Of a stretch of DNA of 64,000 nucleotides, positions 1 to 9,139 are shown in pieces (position 1 is the first letter of the stretch; each line of letters starts with the position of its first letter). The notes under the pieces were generated by a model that was not told where the DNA came from, ran no database searches, and was given only the letters and a program-made list of their open reading frames with translations. The translations under genes were made by a program, and so were the position numbers. The DNA is taken from assembly GCA_017307785.1 (NCBI GenBank), contig JAFKGI010000018.1:79325-143324 (forward strand), given 5' to 3'. The stretch comes from Vulcanimicrobiota bacterium. Its GTDB lineage: Bacteria; Vulcanimicrobiota; Xenobia; Xenobiales; JADMJV01.

Positions 1-2
1 TG

Positions 3-1730
3 ATTCCGTATCTGGGACATCCGGAGTACGCCGACACCGTCTTCATCGGCGCCGGCTACAAGGGCGAAATGCGCGACCTGATCCGCGACGTGGACGACGG
101 CGCCGAACGCCGTTTTACCTCGGTTCCTTTCGAGGATTATACGCGCAGCGAGCTGGGCTCGATTTTGGACAAAATGGTCGTCGACAAGCAGCGCGTGCTG
201 GATGAGCCCACCCGTGAGGCGGCCCTGATGCGTTTGGAGCGCGAGCGGCGCAAGATGAAGAACTTCGGCAACGCCGGCAGCGTGATGTCGATGCTCGATA
301 TCGCCATCAAAAAGCAGACCACCCGCCTGACCAGTGGCGAAGTGGAGATGACCAAGGAAGCTCTGCAAATGCTGGCTCCCGACGATTTCGCCGCCGAGAA
401 GGCGGTCACGCCCGACGAAGTCTGGGCCGAAATCAATGCCCTGGAAGGCCTCGACAACCTCAAGGCCGAGTTGCGCACCCTCTGCGACTCGATCGAATAC
501 GACAAAGAGATGGGCAACGATCCGTTGGCCAGCTTCGAGCCCTACTTCATTCTCGACGGTCCTCCCGGCACCGGTAAAACCACCATGGCGCGCCTCATCG
601 TCAAGCTGATGGCGGCTTACGACATCATCCCGAGCCACGGCCTGAGCGAAAGCCAGGGCGCGGATCTGCAGGCTGGTTTCGTGGGCCAGACCACCACCAA
701 GGTGCAGAAACTCTTCGAAAGCATGTGGGGACAGGGCGGCTTCATTGACGAAATCGGCGGCCTGGCCCGCGCTCCCGAAGCCTTCAAGGCGGACGCGGCC
801 AAGACCATGCTCAAGCAAATGGAGGACCACCGCGGTCGCTTCATCCTGGTGGTGGCCGACTACGCCGATCGCGTCAACGACTTCCTCAATATCGATCCCG
901 GTATTTCCCGGCGTTTCGGTCATCGCTTCAGCCTGGAACCGCTGGGCGAGGAAGCGGCCGTGCGCTCGCTGTGCAAGCAGTTGGCCGGCAAGGATCTGAA
1001 AGTGACCGACGAGGTGCGGGCGCTCATCGCCACCCGCATGACCGAGTTGCACGCGGCCCCCGATTGGGCCAGCAGCGGCGACGTGCGCAAGGTGCTCAAC
1101 ACGGTCGTCACCCAGCAGAAGACCTGTTTCCTGGAAGCGCGCGCCAATGGCCGCACCGTCGACCCCAAGGAACTGCTGCCCGAAGCCGTCAACAACGGAT
1201 TTGACACCATCATGCGCGAGAAGAAAGCGCGTGAGGTTCCCATCGAGGAACGCCCCAAGGACGAGGGTCTGGCCTCGGAAACGGCGGCCGCGACCCAGAA
1301 GCCGACCGAGACCCAGGAGGTCGAGGAAGTCAAAATCACGGCGGAAGAGCAGGCGATTTTCGACGCCCAGGCTGAGGTGGACAAAGAGTTCGCCTCGCAG
1401 TTGGCCAGCGACCCGGCACTGCAGGCCAAGTGGGAAGCCGATCCCAACAGCGCTTACATCAAGCGCCTGGCCGAGAAGCTCGGGGTGACTCCGGAAGAAG
1501 CCATCAAGAGCCTTCAGGCGGTCAAGATCAAGGTCAAGAAGATGGTGACCAACGTCAAGCTGGTCAAACGCTTCGAATATCACTGTCCCTATTGCGGCGG
1601 CATCAACAGCCCCACTTGCGCCTACATCGGTCAGAGTCTGGATTGGAAGATCCAGCACTCACTCAAGAAACCTTGGACCGAAGAAGTCAAAGAGAACCAG
1701 GAAGTCGAGGTCGAGGTGAATCGTGATTAA
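3..1730 (+). CDS. CbxX/CfxQ-type AAA+ ATPase, C-terminal part (5' end outside window)
   Basis: The reading frame is open from base 3 and matches the next gene from its AAA2 domain onward, so the true start lies upstream; the internal ATG at 69 is not the start. About 575 residues are visible: the end of one AAA module, then a complete AAA module with Walker A GPPGTGKT (visible residue about 186) and a Walker B-like FIDEIGG. After the AAA lid comes an acidic, Ala/Glu-rich tail ending in CPYCGG plus a third Cys (visible residues 528, 531, 539), which looks like half a zinc ribbon and is absent from the downstream paralogue. CbxX/CfxQ AAA proteins (SpoVK, EccA, red-type Rubisco activase relatives) remodel protein partners; the partner here is unknown. 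It overlaps the next gene by 8 bp, so the two are probably one operon. Confidence 0.88.
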   Translation: MPYLGHPEYADTVFIGAGYKGEMRDLIRDVDDGAERRFTSVPFEDYTRSELGSILDKMVVDKQRVLDEPTREAALMRLERERRKMKNFGNAGSVMSMLDIAIKKQTTRLTSGEVEMTKEALQMLAPDDFAAEKAVTPDEVWAEINALEGLDNLKAELRTLCDSIEYDKEMGNDPLASFEPYFILDGPPGTGKTTMARLIVKLMAAYDIIPSHGLSESQGADLQAGFVGQTTTKVQKLFESMWGQGGFIDEIGGLARAPEAFKADAAKTMLKQMEDHRGRFILVVADYADRVNDFLNIDPGISRRFGHRFSLEPLGEEAAVRSLCKQLAGKDLKVTDEVRALIATRMTELHAAPDWASSGDVRKVLNTVVTQQKTCFLEARANGRTVDPKELLPEAVNNGFDTIMREKKAREVPIEERPKDEGLASETAAATQKPTETQEVEEVKITAEEQAIFDAQAEVDKEFASQLASDPALQAKWEADPNSAYIKRLAEKLGVTPEEAIKSLQAVKIKVKKMVTNVKLVKRFEYHCPYCGGINSPTCAYIGQSLDWKIQHSLKKPWTEEVKENQEVEVEVNRD

Positions 1731-4700
1731 TCCCAATCCGACTCCCAGTTCCATCAAAGCGCAAGAAGGTCTGAAGGCGATGCCGCGCGGCACCGCCGTC
1801 AATCAGCAGGCCAAGACCGGCGATAGCTTCGTGGCCACCATCGGCAAGGAAACCACCGAACCGGCCGAGCGTGAGCTCTGCCGGGTGGTCCAGGAAACCG
1901 GTGCCAAAGTGGTTTCCGACGCCGGCAAAGCGGCCCTGACCCGGGCCACCCTGGACGCCCTGGCCGTGGGCGTGACCGGCTCTTTGGGCGGAGTGCTGGC
2001 CGGAGTCGGCCTGGAAGTGCTGAACAAGGCCAGCAACACCCCTCAGCAAGACCAGGTGGTGGTGGGCCAGAAGCTGCTGAGCGAGATCGCCGCTGGCAGC
2101 GAGAGTGCGGAGGAGAAGACCCTTTCGGGCATGGCTCAGACGACTCTGGTGCGCCTGGATACCAACTATTCGAAAGTGGCCGTGGCACAGTCGATGCTGC
2201 AGGCCATTCACACCGGTCTGGCGGGATCGATCGGAGGCATTCTGTCCGGCGTGGGCGTGCAGGCCATGGCGGGAGTGGGGGAGGAGCAGCCCAAGAATCA
2301 GGCTCTGGCCGGCGCTCAGTTTCTCTTGAATATCGCCGAAAAAGGCTCTCCCGAGGAGCAAGAACTCAGCCGTATCGCCATCAGCGCCTTCAGTGCCGCC
2401 GACAGCCACGGTGCACGGAGCGCCGTGGCCGGTGCCGCTCTGTCCGTGCTGGCTTCGGGCGAAGCCCTTTCGCGTGGCCAGTCTCTGGCCAAAATCGGTC
2501 TGCAAGCCGTTTCCGAAATGGATCCCAAAGAGGTCAAGAATCGCTGCACCATCGGTCAGCGTTTTCTGGACGGAGTGGCCGCCTCGGTCGCTCCTGAGTC
2601 TCCCGAAGCGGTGATCACCCGATTGTCGGCCGCCACCTGCGAAGGCATGGATGACTATGGAGCGCGCGCCGCCGTGGCCCAGGCCACTTTGGGCGAACTC
2701 AATGGAAGTGGGGATCTCGATCTGCGCCTGGCCCGCATCGGCGCCACCGCCTTGACCGGTATCTCCGAGCATCAGCCGGTTCATCGTGCTGGTGCCGCCG
2801 CGGCTTTTGTCAACGCCGTGGTGGAGCACAGCGCCGACCCGGCTCGTCGTGAGGCGGGACAGGCCGCCTTGCAGAAGGCCGGCGAATCTTCCAGCTACGA
2901 AACCAAGGCCCAGGCCCTGGGCGAGTTTCTCCAGCAGTGCGCCCCGGACGTGACGCCGCTGCCCGCTAAAGCGACGGCCGAAGAAGCCAAGCCGGTGGTG
3001 GTGGGTCAGGCTCCGGCTCCGGCCCCTTCCGCCACCGCCGCGGAGAAGCCCAAGATGGACGATGCCAGCGCGGCCGAACTGAAGAAGGTCAAGGACAAAG
3101 TGACCGACAGCTTCAAGGACGACTGGGGCAAGCGCCTCGACGACGCCATCGCCAAGGGCATGACCGAAGGCAAAATACCGGTGCCGGCGGAGTTGGCCGA
3201 GCATCTGTTCCACGAGAGCTGGGGCAGCTGGCAGCTGAAGATCAACGATGCGGTCAAAGAGAACGAAAAGGTTGCCGCCTTGAGTCTCGAGCAGCAGTCG
3301 GAGCAGTTGGGCGAAACGGCTCTGCTCAAGTGGTCCGCCACCGTTCCGGCTCCGCTGACCTTTGGAGAAACCTTCCTGTCACGCACCGTCGAACCCGGCC
3401 CGCTCAGCGGAACGGACGATAAGGACCGCGAGACCCGTACCAAAATCATCAACAACATGGTCAAGGCTCAGTTGCCGGCCGATGGTCGCGATACCGACCT
3501 GCTGCGTCGGGTGGTGGACGTGCTGCCCACCAGCGTGCTGACCGAGTTGGAGAAGAACAAATACACCATTACCGTCACGCGCGACCGCATCTCCAACGCT
3601 GCTTCCAAATTGGAAGGAAAGATGGAGAACGGCGCTCTGACGGACATGAACGAAGGCGCCCACATCGCCGAGCAAGGCCAGAATCCGCGCATTCTGGTGC
3701 GTTCCCACTGGAAACGGGGCGAGCTGGAAATCGATCCGGCCACCCTCATGCGCGAAATCGGTCGCGCTTACGACAAAATTTCCCAGACCAGCCGCTATTT
3801 CGCCGATGCCTTCAAAGCCGAAGTCAACGGCGTTCCCAAGCAGTATCAGGGCAACGTCAACGACTTCTTTGCGGAAATGTTCCTGCGCTACAATATGGAC
3901 CCCGAGCGTTGCGCCCGTCAGTTCCCGGTCTCCACCGCCGCCTTCGAGAAAAGCGGTTGGAATAAGGTCAAGTTCAATCTGAAGGCCATGGCCGATCTGC
4001 AACAGTCGAAAGACCCGGTCGTCAACGTTTCTTCCGATCCTTACAAGGAACTGCGTACCTTAGAAGAGCTTAACAAGGTTCAGCAAGCCAAAGGCGTGGC
4101 CGTATTGCCCTACCGTTTCGAGATCCAGGGCGAGTCCAGCCACAACACCAATGCTCTGGTGGAGCGTCTGGGTGAGGTGTTGCGCACTTGCCGCAGCGGC
4201 AACATTCCCAAGTACTCTCTGGGAGAAGGCGCGGTCCGCATCCCCGCGGCCACCTTCAACAATCCCCAGGATCTGGAGAAGCTGCTCAATGACCAGGTGC
4301 AGGCCGGTCGCGGCAGCTTCCTGGTGCTCGATGAACTGAGCGGACTCAAGACCGATAGTCCCGGTTTTGGCACCCTGTCCAAATATGTGGAACGATTCGG
4401 CGGTCAGACGCCGCTGCTGCTGCAGGGCAGCAATTCCGATTTGAACCGTCTGCGCGAAGCCTTGCCCACGGCCGTGCAGAAGCGCTTCAGCACCTCTCCT
4501 TTGACGGCTCCCATGATCACGGAGCTGGTCGTGCAGAACGCCTCCGCCGAGGGCTACGACGTCAGCGCCGAGGCCAAAGCGGCGCTGGGAACCAAAGCCA
4601 AGGATGGCGAAGTCAGTCAGATGTTCTCGATGTGGAACGGTGTCAAAACCTACCAGACCGAGCGGGCCACCGACCTGCTGCCTTTCTTGAAGATGAATCC

Positions 4701-6438
4701 CCTGGGCGTGCGCCGCGTGATTACCACCGACGTCAACAACGCCAAGCTCTCGCGTGAGAAAGATCCGCTGGAAGAGATGGAGCGTCTGGTCGGTCTGGGC
4801 AACGCCAAGAAAGAGCTGCGGGCCGTGCTGGCCCAGGTCAAGCTGCAAAAGCAGCAGGAAGCTTTCGGCATGACGGCCGAGCGTCCGCGCCTGAACCTGC
4901 TGTTCGAAGGCAATCCCGGCACTGGTAAAACCACCGTGGCCAAGCTGTTCTCGGATGCCCTCACCCGCGTCGGCTACCTGAAGAACAACAAGTTCAAGGA
5001 AGTCCGCGTGCAGGACTTGATCACCGGTGGTAAGCCGGAGGAGAACGTCAAAAAGCTCTTCGAGGGCAACAAAGGCGGCGTGATCTTCCTGGACGAGATG
5101 CACCAGCTCAAGGATACTCCCGAGGGTCGTCTGGCCTTCCGCGCCATGATTCCTTACCTGGGTCATCCCGAGTATGCCGACACCGTCTTCATCGGCGCCG
5201 GCTATAAGGGCGAGATGCGCGACCTGATCCGCGACGTGGACGACGGTGCCGAACGCCGCTTCACCTCGGTTCCTTTCGATGACTACAGCAAGGACGAGCT
5301 GGGCAAGATCCTGGACAAGATGGCCGTGGACAAGCAGCGCGTCATCGACGAGCCGACCCGCGAAGCGGCCCTGATGCGCCTGGAGCGTGAGCGCCGCAAG
5401 ATGAAGAACTTCGGCAACGCCGGTAGCGTGGCGTCGATGATCGAGATCGCCATCAAGAAACAGACGGCTCGTCTCTCTGAGGGCGATGTCGAGTTGAGCA
5501 AGGAAGTGCTGATGGGTCTGATCCCGGAAGACTTTGCCGCCGAGAAGGTGCTTTCGCCCGCAGAAGTGTGGAAAGAGATTGACGCTCTCGAGGGTCTGGA
5601 TACGCTCAAGAAGGAGCTGCGCACCATTTGCGCCTCCATCGAGTATGACCGCGAGATGGGCAACGATCCGCTGGACAGCTTCGAGCCTTATTTCATCCTG
5701 GATGGACCTCCCGGCACCGGCAAAACCACTATGGCGCGCTTGATCGTCAAGCTCATGGCCGCCTATGACATCATTCCCAGCGCCGGTCTGGCCGAGAGCC
5801 AGGGTGCGGATCTACAGGCCGGTTTCATCGGTCAGACCACCACCAAGGTGCAGAAGCTGTTCGAGAGCATGTGGGGCCAGGGCGGCTTCATCGACGAAAT
5901 CGGCGGTCTGGCGCGCGCCCCGGAAGCTTTCCAGGCCGACGCCGCCAAGACCATGCTCAAGCAGATGGAGGACCACCGCGGTCGCTTCATCCTGGTGGTG
6001 GCCGACTATGCCGACCGCGTCAACGAGTTCCTCAACGTCGACCCCGGTATCGCCCGTCGCTTTGGCCATCGCTTCAGCCTCGAGCCTCTCAGTATTGAGG
6101 GAGGCGTGCGTTCGCTGTGCAAGCAACTGGGGGCCAAGGACCTGGTGCTGACCGATGAAATCAAGACCCTGATCGAGGCGCGCATGAAGGATCTGCACGC
6201 CGCCCCCGACTGGGCCAGCAGCGGCGACGTGCGCAAGGTGCTCAATTCCATCGTGACCAAGCAGAAGACGGCTTTCATGAACGCCCGCAAGGCCGGCCAG
6301 AAAGTCGATCCCAAGCAGCTGCTGCCGGAGGCCGTCAACGGCGGTTTCGACAGCTTGATCAAGGAAAAGAACGCCAAGGGCCCACAGAAGAAGTCGTTCC
6401 AGGATGAGATGCGCGAGTTCTTAAACAAGCGCGGCTAA
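1723..6438 (+). CDS. Giant AAA+ protein: helical repeats, inactive lethal-factor-like peptidase domain, three AAA modules
   Basis: GTG start with GAGGTG about 4 bases upstream; 1571 aa. In order: (1) residues about 20-405 hold four divergent helical repeats of about 83 aa rich in Ala/Gly; (2) a Pro/Ala linker near 410-445; (3) residues about 560-760 resemble the anthrax lethal factor C-terminal (ATLF-like) gluzincin domain, but the HExxH motif reads R677-E678-I-G-R681 while the downstream glutamate motif FFAEMF (E718) is kept, so zinc binding should be lost; (4) about 790-1010 is a degenerate AAA module with GESSHNTN in place of Walker A and FLVLDEL as Walker B; (5) an AAA with Walker A GNPGTGKT at 1063-1070 and Walker B FLDE (D1124, E1125); (6) an AAA with GPPGTGKT at 1328-1335 and FIDE (D1391, E1392). 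Modules 5-6 are CbxX/CfxQ type. No signal peptide, so cytosolic. Function unknown; an unfoldase or adaptor that binds rather than cuts substrates is inference. Confidence 0.9.
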   Translation: MINPNPTPSSIKAQEGLKAMPRGTAVNQQAKTGDSFVATIGKETTEPAERELCRVVQETGAKVVSDAGKAALTRATLDALAVGVTGSLGGVLAGVGLEVLNKASNTPQQDQVVVGQKLLSEIAAGSESAEEKTLSGMAQTTLVRLDTNYSKVAVAQSMLQAIHTGLAGSIGGILSGVGVQAMAGVGEEQPKNQALAGAQFLLNIAEKGSPEEQELSRIAISAFSAADSHGARSAVAGAALSVLASGEALSRGQSLAKIGLQAVSEMDPKEVKNRCTIGQRFLDGVAASVAPESPEAVITRLSAATCEGMDDYGARAAVAQATLGELNGSGDLDLRLARIGATALTGISEHQPVHRAGAAAAFVNAVVEHSADPARREAGQAALQKAGESSSYETKAQALGEFLQQCAPDVTPLPAKATAEEAKPVVVGQAPAPAPSATAAEKPKMDDASAAELKKVKDKVTDSFKDDWGKRLDDAIAKGMTEGKIPVPAELAEHLFHESWGSWQLKINDAVKENEKVAALSLEQQSEQLGETALLKWSATVPAPLTFGETFLSRTVEPGPLSGTDDKDRETRTKIINNMVKAQLPADGRDTDLLRRVVDVLPTSVLTELEKNKYTITVTRDRISNAASKLEGKMENGALTDMNEGAHIAEQGQNPRILVRSHWKRGELEIDPATLMREIGRAYDKISQTSRYFADAFKAEVNGVPKQYQGNVNDFFAEMFLRYNMDPERCARQFPVSTAAFEKSGWNKVKFNLKAMADLQQSKDPVVNVSSDPYKELRTLEELNKVQQAKGVAVLPYRFEIQGESSHNTNALVERLGEVLRTCRSGNIPKYSLGEGAVRIPAATFNNPQDLEKLLNDQVQAGRGSFLVLDELSGLKTDSPGFGTLSKYVERFGGQTPLLLQGSNSDLNRLREALPTAVQKRFSTSPLTAPMITELVVQNASAEGYDVSAEAKAALGTKAKDGEVSQMFSMWNGVKTYQTERATDLLPFLKMNPLGVRRVITTDVNNAKLSREKDPLEEMERLVGLGNAKKELRAVLAQVKLQKQQEAFGMTAERPRLNLLFEGNPGTGKTTVAKLFSDALTRVGYLKNNKFKEVRVQDLITGGKPEENVKKLFEGNKGGVIFLDEMHQLKDTPEGRLAFRAMIPYLGHPEYADTVFIGAGYKGEMRDLIRDVDDGAERRFTSVPFDDYSKDELGKILDKMAVDKQRVIDEPTREAALMRLERERRKMKNFGNAGSVASMIEIAIKKQTARLSEGDVELSKEVLMGLIPEDFAAEKVLSPAEVWKEIDALEGLDTLKKELRTICASIEYDREMGNDPLDSFEPYFILDGPPGTGKTTMARLIVKLMAAYDIIPSAGLAESQGADLQAGFIGQTTTKVQKLFESMWGQGGFIDEIGGLARAPEAFQADAAKTMLKQMEDHRGRFILVVADYADRVNEFLNVDPGIARRFGHRFSLEPLSIEGGVRSLCKQLGAKDLVLTDEIKTLIEARMKDLHAAPDWASSGDVRKVLNSIVTKQKTAFMNARKAGQKVDPKQLLPEAVNGGFDSLIKEKNAKGPQKKSFQDEMREFLNKRG

Positions 6439-6641
6439 CGCCGTCCTCGAGAGCTGATGTTGTAGGTGGTGGCGGAACTCTCTAGCCGAGGCTGAGCGTT
6501 GGGCTGGGGCTCGTCTTGCTGGCGGCAGGCGCGGGCGGCGATGCCCGCGCCGACCAGCAGCCATAAGGTGCCTAACAGGCCGGAACAGGTTATCGCCACA
6601 ATCAGGCCCATCAGGCCGCAGATCAGTGCAAATCGTATCAT
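6435..6641 (-). CDS. Small membrane protein, 68 aa
   Basis: An ATG-started ORF whose first half is strongly hydrophobic (residues about 2-36, one or two transmembrane helices), followed by a polar tail rich in Gln, Pro, Arg and Ser. Its stop codon overlaps the stop of the convergent AAA gene by 3 bp (bases CTAA serve both), a layout that recurs at real gene pairs in this window. An AGAGAGGA stretch lies about 12 bases upstream of the ATG, rather far for a ribosome binding site. Not a recognised family; real-gene status rests on composition and placement only. Confidence 0.45.
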   Translation of the reverse strand: MIRFALICGLMGLIVAITCSGLLGTLWLLVGAGIAARACRQQDEPQPNAQPRLESSATTYNISSRGRR

Positions 6642-6679
6642 CAGGGTGGTCGTGTCCTCTCTTTGTTGTGGCGTGAATA

Positions 6680-6695
6680 ATCTTTATGTAAAGAT
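6680..6695. promoter_or_regulatory. Perfect 16-bp palindrome upstream of GST gene
   Basis: ATCTTTA, TG, TAAAGAT: two 7-bp arms around a 2-bp centre, in an AT-rich island between the small membrane ORF and the glutathione S-transferase gene. A loose -35-like TTGTGG lies 17 bp before TAAAGA. The geometry fits an operator for a dimeric regulator, but the regulator is unknown and promoter function is inferred. Confidence 0.4.
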
Positions 6696-6762
6696 ATTGG
6701 TTCCCGTGTCGAGATTTTGTTGTTCCGATCGACTACTGGTAGAGACGACTTAGGAGGCGCAT

Positions 6763-7392
6763 ATGCTCAAACTTTACGGACAAGCCCCGACCCGTGTGTT
6801 GCGGGTGCACTGGCTGCTGAACGCACTGGGACTGGAGTATGAAGAGGTTCCGGTGAACTTCTTCGAGGGGGAACATCAGAAGCCCGAGTTCCTTCGGCTG
6901 AATCCGGCCGGCAAGGTGCCGGTATTGGTAGACGGGGATACGGTTCTCACCGAGTCTTCGGCGATTCAGCTGTATTTGGCCGAGAAGTTCCCCCAGGCCG
7001 GACTCATTCCTCAGTCTCTGGCCGAAAGAGGCCAGATGTATCAGTGGATTTTCTTTCTGGTCAGCGAGATTGAGCAGCCCTTGTGGCGCATCGCCCGGAA
7101 CACCTCGCAGCTCTACCCCGAGCACGAGCACCAACCCCTGGACGTGCAGATCGCCACCCGGGAATGTAGGGCCATGCTGGCCGTGCTCGAGAAGCACATG
7201 GAGGGGCGGGAATATCTGGTGGGCGAGCGAGTCTCGGTAGCCGATATGAACGCTGCCTATACGCTGGACTGGGCGGGGGAGGCCAAGATGCTGGACGACG
7301 CCCCTCATTTGAGGGCTTTCTTGCAGCGCATGTACGCCCGCCCCGAAGCCCCGGTCACTATCGCCGAGGCCTTTGCCGCTCTGGAATCGTAG
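6763..7392 (+). CDS. Glutathione S-transferase family protein
   Basis: 209 aa, ATG preceded by AGGAGG at good spacing. The N-terminal thioredoxin-fold half shows the GSH-site signature NPAGKVPVL followed by ESSAIQLYL; the C-terminal half is the all-helical GST domain with the N-capping motif GERVSVADMNAAY. Length and layout are typical of cytosolic bacterial GSTs. The usual catalytic Ser/Cys/Tyr near the N-terminus is not obvious (the segment reads APTRVLRVHW), so the conjugation chemistry and substrate cannot be inferred. Transcribed alone; its stop is followed directly by a repeat array. Confidence 0.9.
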   Translation: MLKLYGQAPTRVLRVHWLLNALGLEYEEVPVNFFEGEHQKPEFLRLNPAGKVPVLVDGDTVLTESSAIQLYLAEKFPQAGLIPQSLAERGQMYQWIFFLVSEIEQPLWRIARNTSQLYPEHEHQPLDVQIATRECRAMLAVLEKHMEGREYLVGERVSVADMNAAYTLDWAGEAKMLDDAPHLRAFLQRMYARPEAPVTIAEAFAALES

Positions 7393-7720
7393 CTTCGGCG
7401 ACTTACCGGGCGGGCGGTAAGTTTTGGCGGGGGCGACTTGCCGGCCAGGCGGTAAGACTTACCGGGCGCTGGCAAGATTCTGCGGGGCGGGGCCGACTTG
7501 TCGGCCAGGCGGTAAGACTTACCGGGCGCTGGCAAGTTTCCGCGAGGTCAGGGCGACTTGTCGGCCAGGCGGTAAGACTTACCGGGCCCTGGCAAGTTTC
7601 TGCGGGGCCGGGGCGAGTTGTCGGCCAGGCGGTAAAACTTACCGGGCCCTGGCAAGATCCTGCGGGGCCGGGGCTGGTTGCCGGCCAGGCGGTAAGACTT
7701 ACCGGGCCCTGGCAAGTTTC
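7393..7720 (-). repeat. 60-bp palindromic tandem repeat array 1 (5 full units)
   Basis: Fills the space between the GST stop codon (7392) and the stop codon of the convergent propeller gene (7726). Five full units at a 60-bp period plus a partial one at the left. Each unit, read on the minus strand, begins CTTGCCAG, has a hairpin core CGGTAAGTCTTACCG or close variant, and ends GGC[C/T]GRCAAG; a GC-rich linker of about 20 bp follows. The open frames running through the array are by-products of a period divisible by three. No spacer variation of CRISPR type. Confidence 0.95.
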
Positions 7721-7725
7721 CACGC

Positions 7726-8580
7726 CTACTCGAGCGCTGGTCCCACCTTTACAGAGGCGACGGCCGAGCGAGAGAGCAGGGTGCGGCGCTGGCTGCCGTC
7801 CGGAGTGGAGGCTGTCCACTGATAAGACTCTTTCATCGTGTCATCCTCTATGTCGTAGTGCGCGTCCACATAAAAGAGTCGCTTGCCGTCGGGAGACCAG
7901 CTCGGATGTTGGCGGTAGTTGTAGCTATCGCTGCGGGGGCCACTGATGGGGTAGGTGCTCCCGCCGCTGAGATTGTAGACTTGCTGATCCAGCACGAAGG
8001 CCAGGTCTTTGCCATCCGGTGAGAAGACCGGTTTGGAGGTCTCGCCGGCCAGGCCGGAGTTCAGCAAGCAGAAGTTTTGCAGATCCGGGTTCCAGCAATT
8101 CAGCCCGGGTCCGGACCAGACCAGACGGTCGCTTGAGGGGTCAGACGCCAGGTCGAGATTGGTGGATTCGGGATATTCGCGAAGAATAGCCGTCTGGCCC
8201 GTTTGTCGATCCAACTGCTGCAGGCGAGTGGGCTGGTCGGGGCCTTGGTCCACGCTCCACTGGTAGCGTCCGCTGGCCGAGCTCAGGCCTGCGGGAAGCT
8301 CTTCGGCTTGGGGGAGCGAGCCTGGAGTGACCAGGAACGATTGCCGGTCGCGCCGGATCCAGCAGGCGTGGGCGTCTTTCCAGGCAATCCCCTGCTCGTC
8401 CACGCCGGCATCGGCGCTCAACGGCTTCCAATGAACCACGCGGTCGTCGAGGATTTCTTCGCCTTGCAGGTAGAGAGCCTTATAGACGTCGCCGGAAGTG
8501 CGCTCGTCCTCATAGTGATGGTTCAGGTAATCCTTCTCGACCAGGGTTAGTAGCAGGGGGTATTTACTCTGTATTTTCAC
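7726..8580 (-). CDS. TolB/PD40-like beta-propeller protein
   Basis: 284 aa from a GTG start with GAGGA upstream. Two clear PD40-type motifs, FSPDGKDLAF and WSPDGKRLFY, mark blades of a TolB-like WD40-type propeller in the C-terminal half; the N-terminal half has weaker repeats. There is no signal peptide, so unlike TolB it should be cytoplasmic unless exported another way. The gene is convergent with GST across array 1 and divergent from the 8736 gene. Partner and function unknown. Confidence 0.75.
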   Translation of the reverse strand: MKIQSKYPLLLTLVEKDYLNHHYEDERTSGDVYKALYLQGEEILDDRVVHWKPLSADAGVDEQGIAWKDAHACWIRRDRQSFLVTPGSLPQAEELPAGLSSASGRYQWSVDQGPDQPTRLQQLDRQTGQTAILREYPESTNLDLASDPSSDRLVWSGPGLNCWNPDLQNFCLLNSGLAGETSKPVFSPDGKDLAFVLDQQVYNLSGGSTYPISGPRSDSYNYRQHPSWSPDGKRLFYVDAHYDIEDDTMKESYQWTASTPDGSQRRTLLSRSAVASVKVGPALE

Positions 8581-8735
8581 GGTTCTGTGTTCCTCGCTTG
8601 TAGTGTGGAACGATCATAACCACCCTCGGCTGCCGAGTGTTTAACTCATGATTTTTCTTCCTTTGCCAAAGTTATTCGTCGGGCCGTTAACGCTTTGGAC
8701 ACCCCTGGGCGCTCTGGCCCGGAGTAGATTGGGGT

Positions 8736-9134
8736 ATGCAGATTTCACGTTTTCAAGCGCCCAACATGCGCACCCTCAACAAGCCGAGCGTTCCCCCCAA
8801 GTCGGATCCGCCCGAGCCCCCCTCTCGTAAGACCGCTTTCCTGGACGGTGCCCAGATTGGCGCCGCCCACTTCGGCGCCCCGGCTCTGGCCGGACTGCTG
8901 GTCCCCGGTCATGGCTTTCTGGTCGGAGCAGCTGCCGGTGTGGCCGTGAGCGCAGTGCGCGCCGGTGGTTTCAGCCGCGAGAACGCCGGCGCCATCGTCA
9001 GCGCCGGATTGATCGGCGGCCTGGCCGGACACGCCGGAGCCCGCTTCGGGCTGGGCGGAGCCGTGGCTGCCGCCGGTCTCGGCGCGGTCTACTGCGGTCT
9101 GCAGATGGTCCGCAACGACATGGAAGGCCGTTAG
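8736..9134 (+). CDS. Gly/Ala-rich hydrophobic protein, 132 aa
   Basis: Polar Pro-rich N-terminus (MQISRFQAP...) followed by about 85 residues of Gly/Ala-rich hydrophobic sequence with several GAAAGVAV-like segments, resembling glycine-zipper membrane or channel-like proteins. The polar start recalls the unusual N-terminus of FtsH at 11930 (MQIQSNNAANFQAK). The gene ends in a short hairpin (9124-9139, loop holding the stop codon) followed by TT. Family not recognised. Confidence 0.6.
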   Translation: MQISRFQAPNMRTLNKPSVPPKSDPPEPPSRKTAFLDGAQIGAAHFGAPALAGLLVPGHGFLVGAAAGVAVSAVRAGGFSRENAGAIVSAGLIGGLAGHAGARFGLGGAVAAAGLGAVYCGLQMVRNDMEGR

Positions 9135-9139
9135 GCCTT

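Noticed and set aside
1687..3213. Long antisense ORFs (1687-3213 minus, 11873-14128 plus, 22904-26149 minus, 45899-47980 plus)
   Set aside because: They are shadows of strongly conserved genes on the opposite strand in GC-rich DNA and show no domain signatures.
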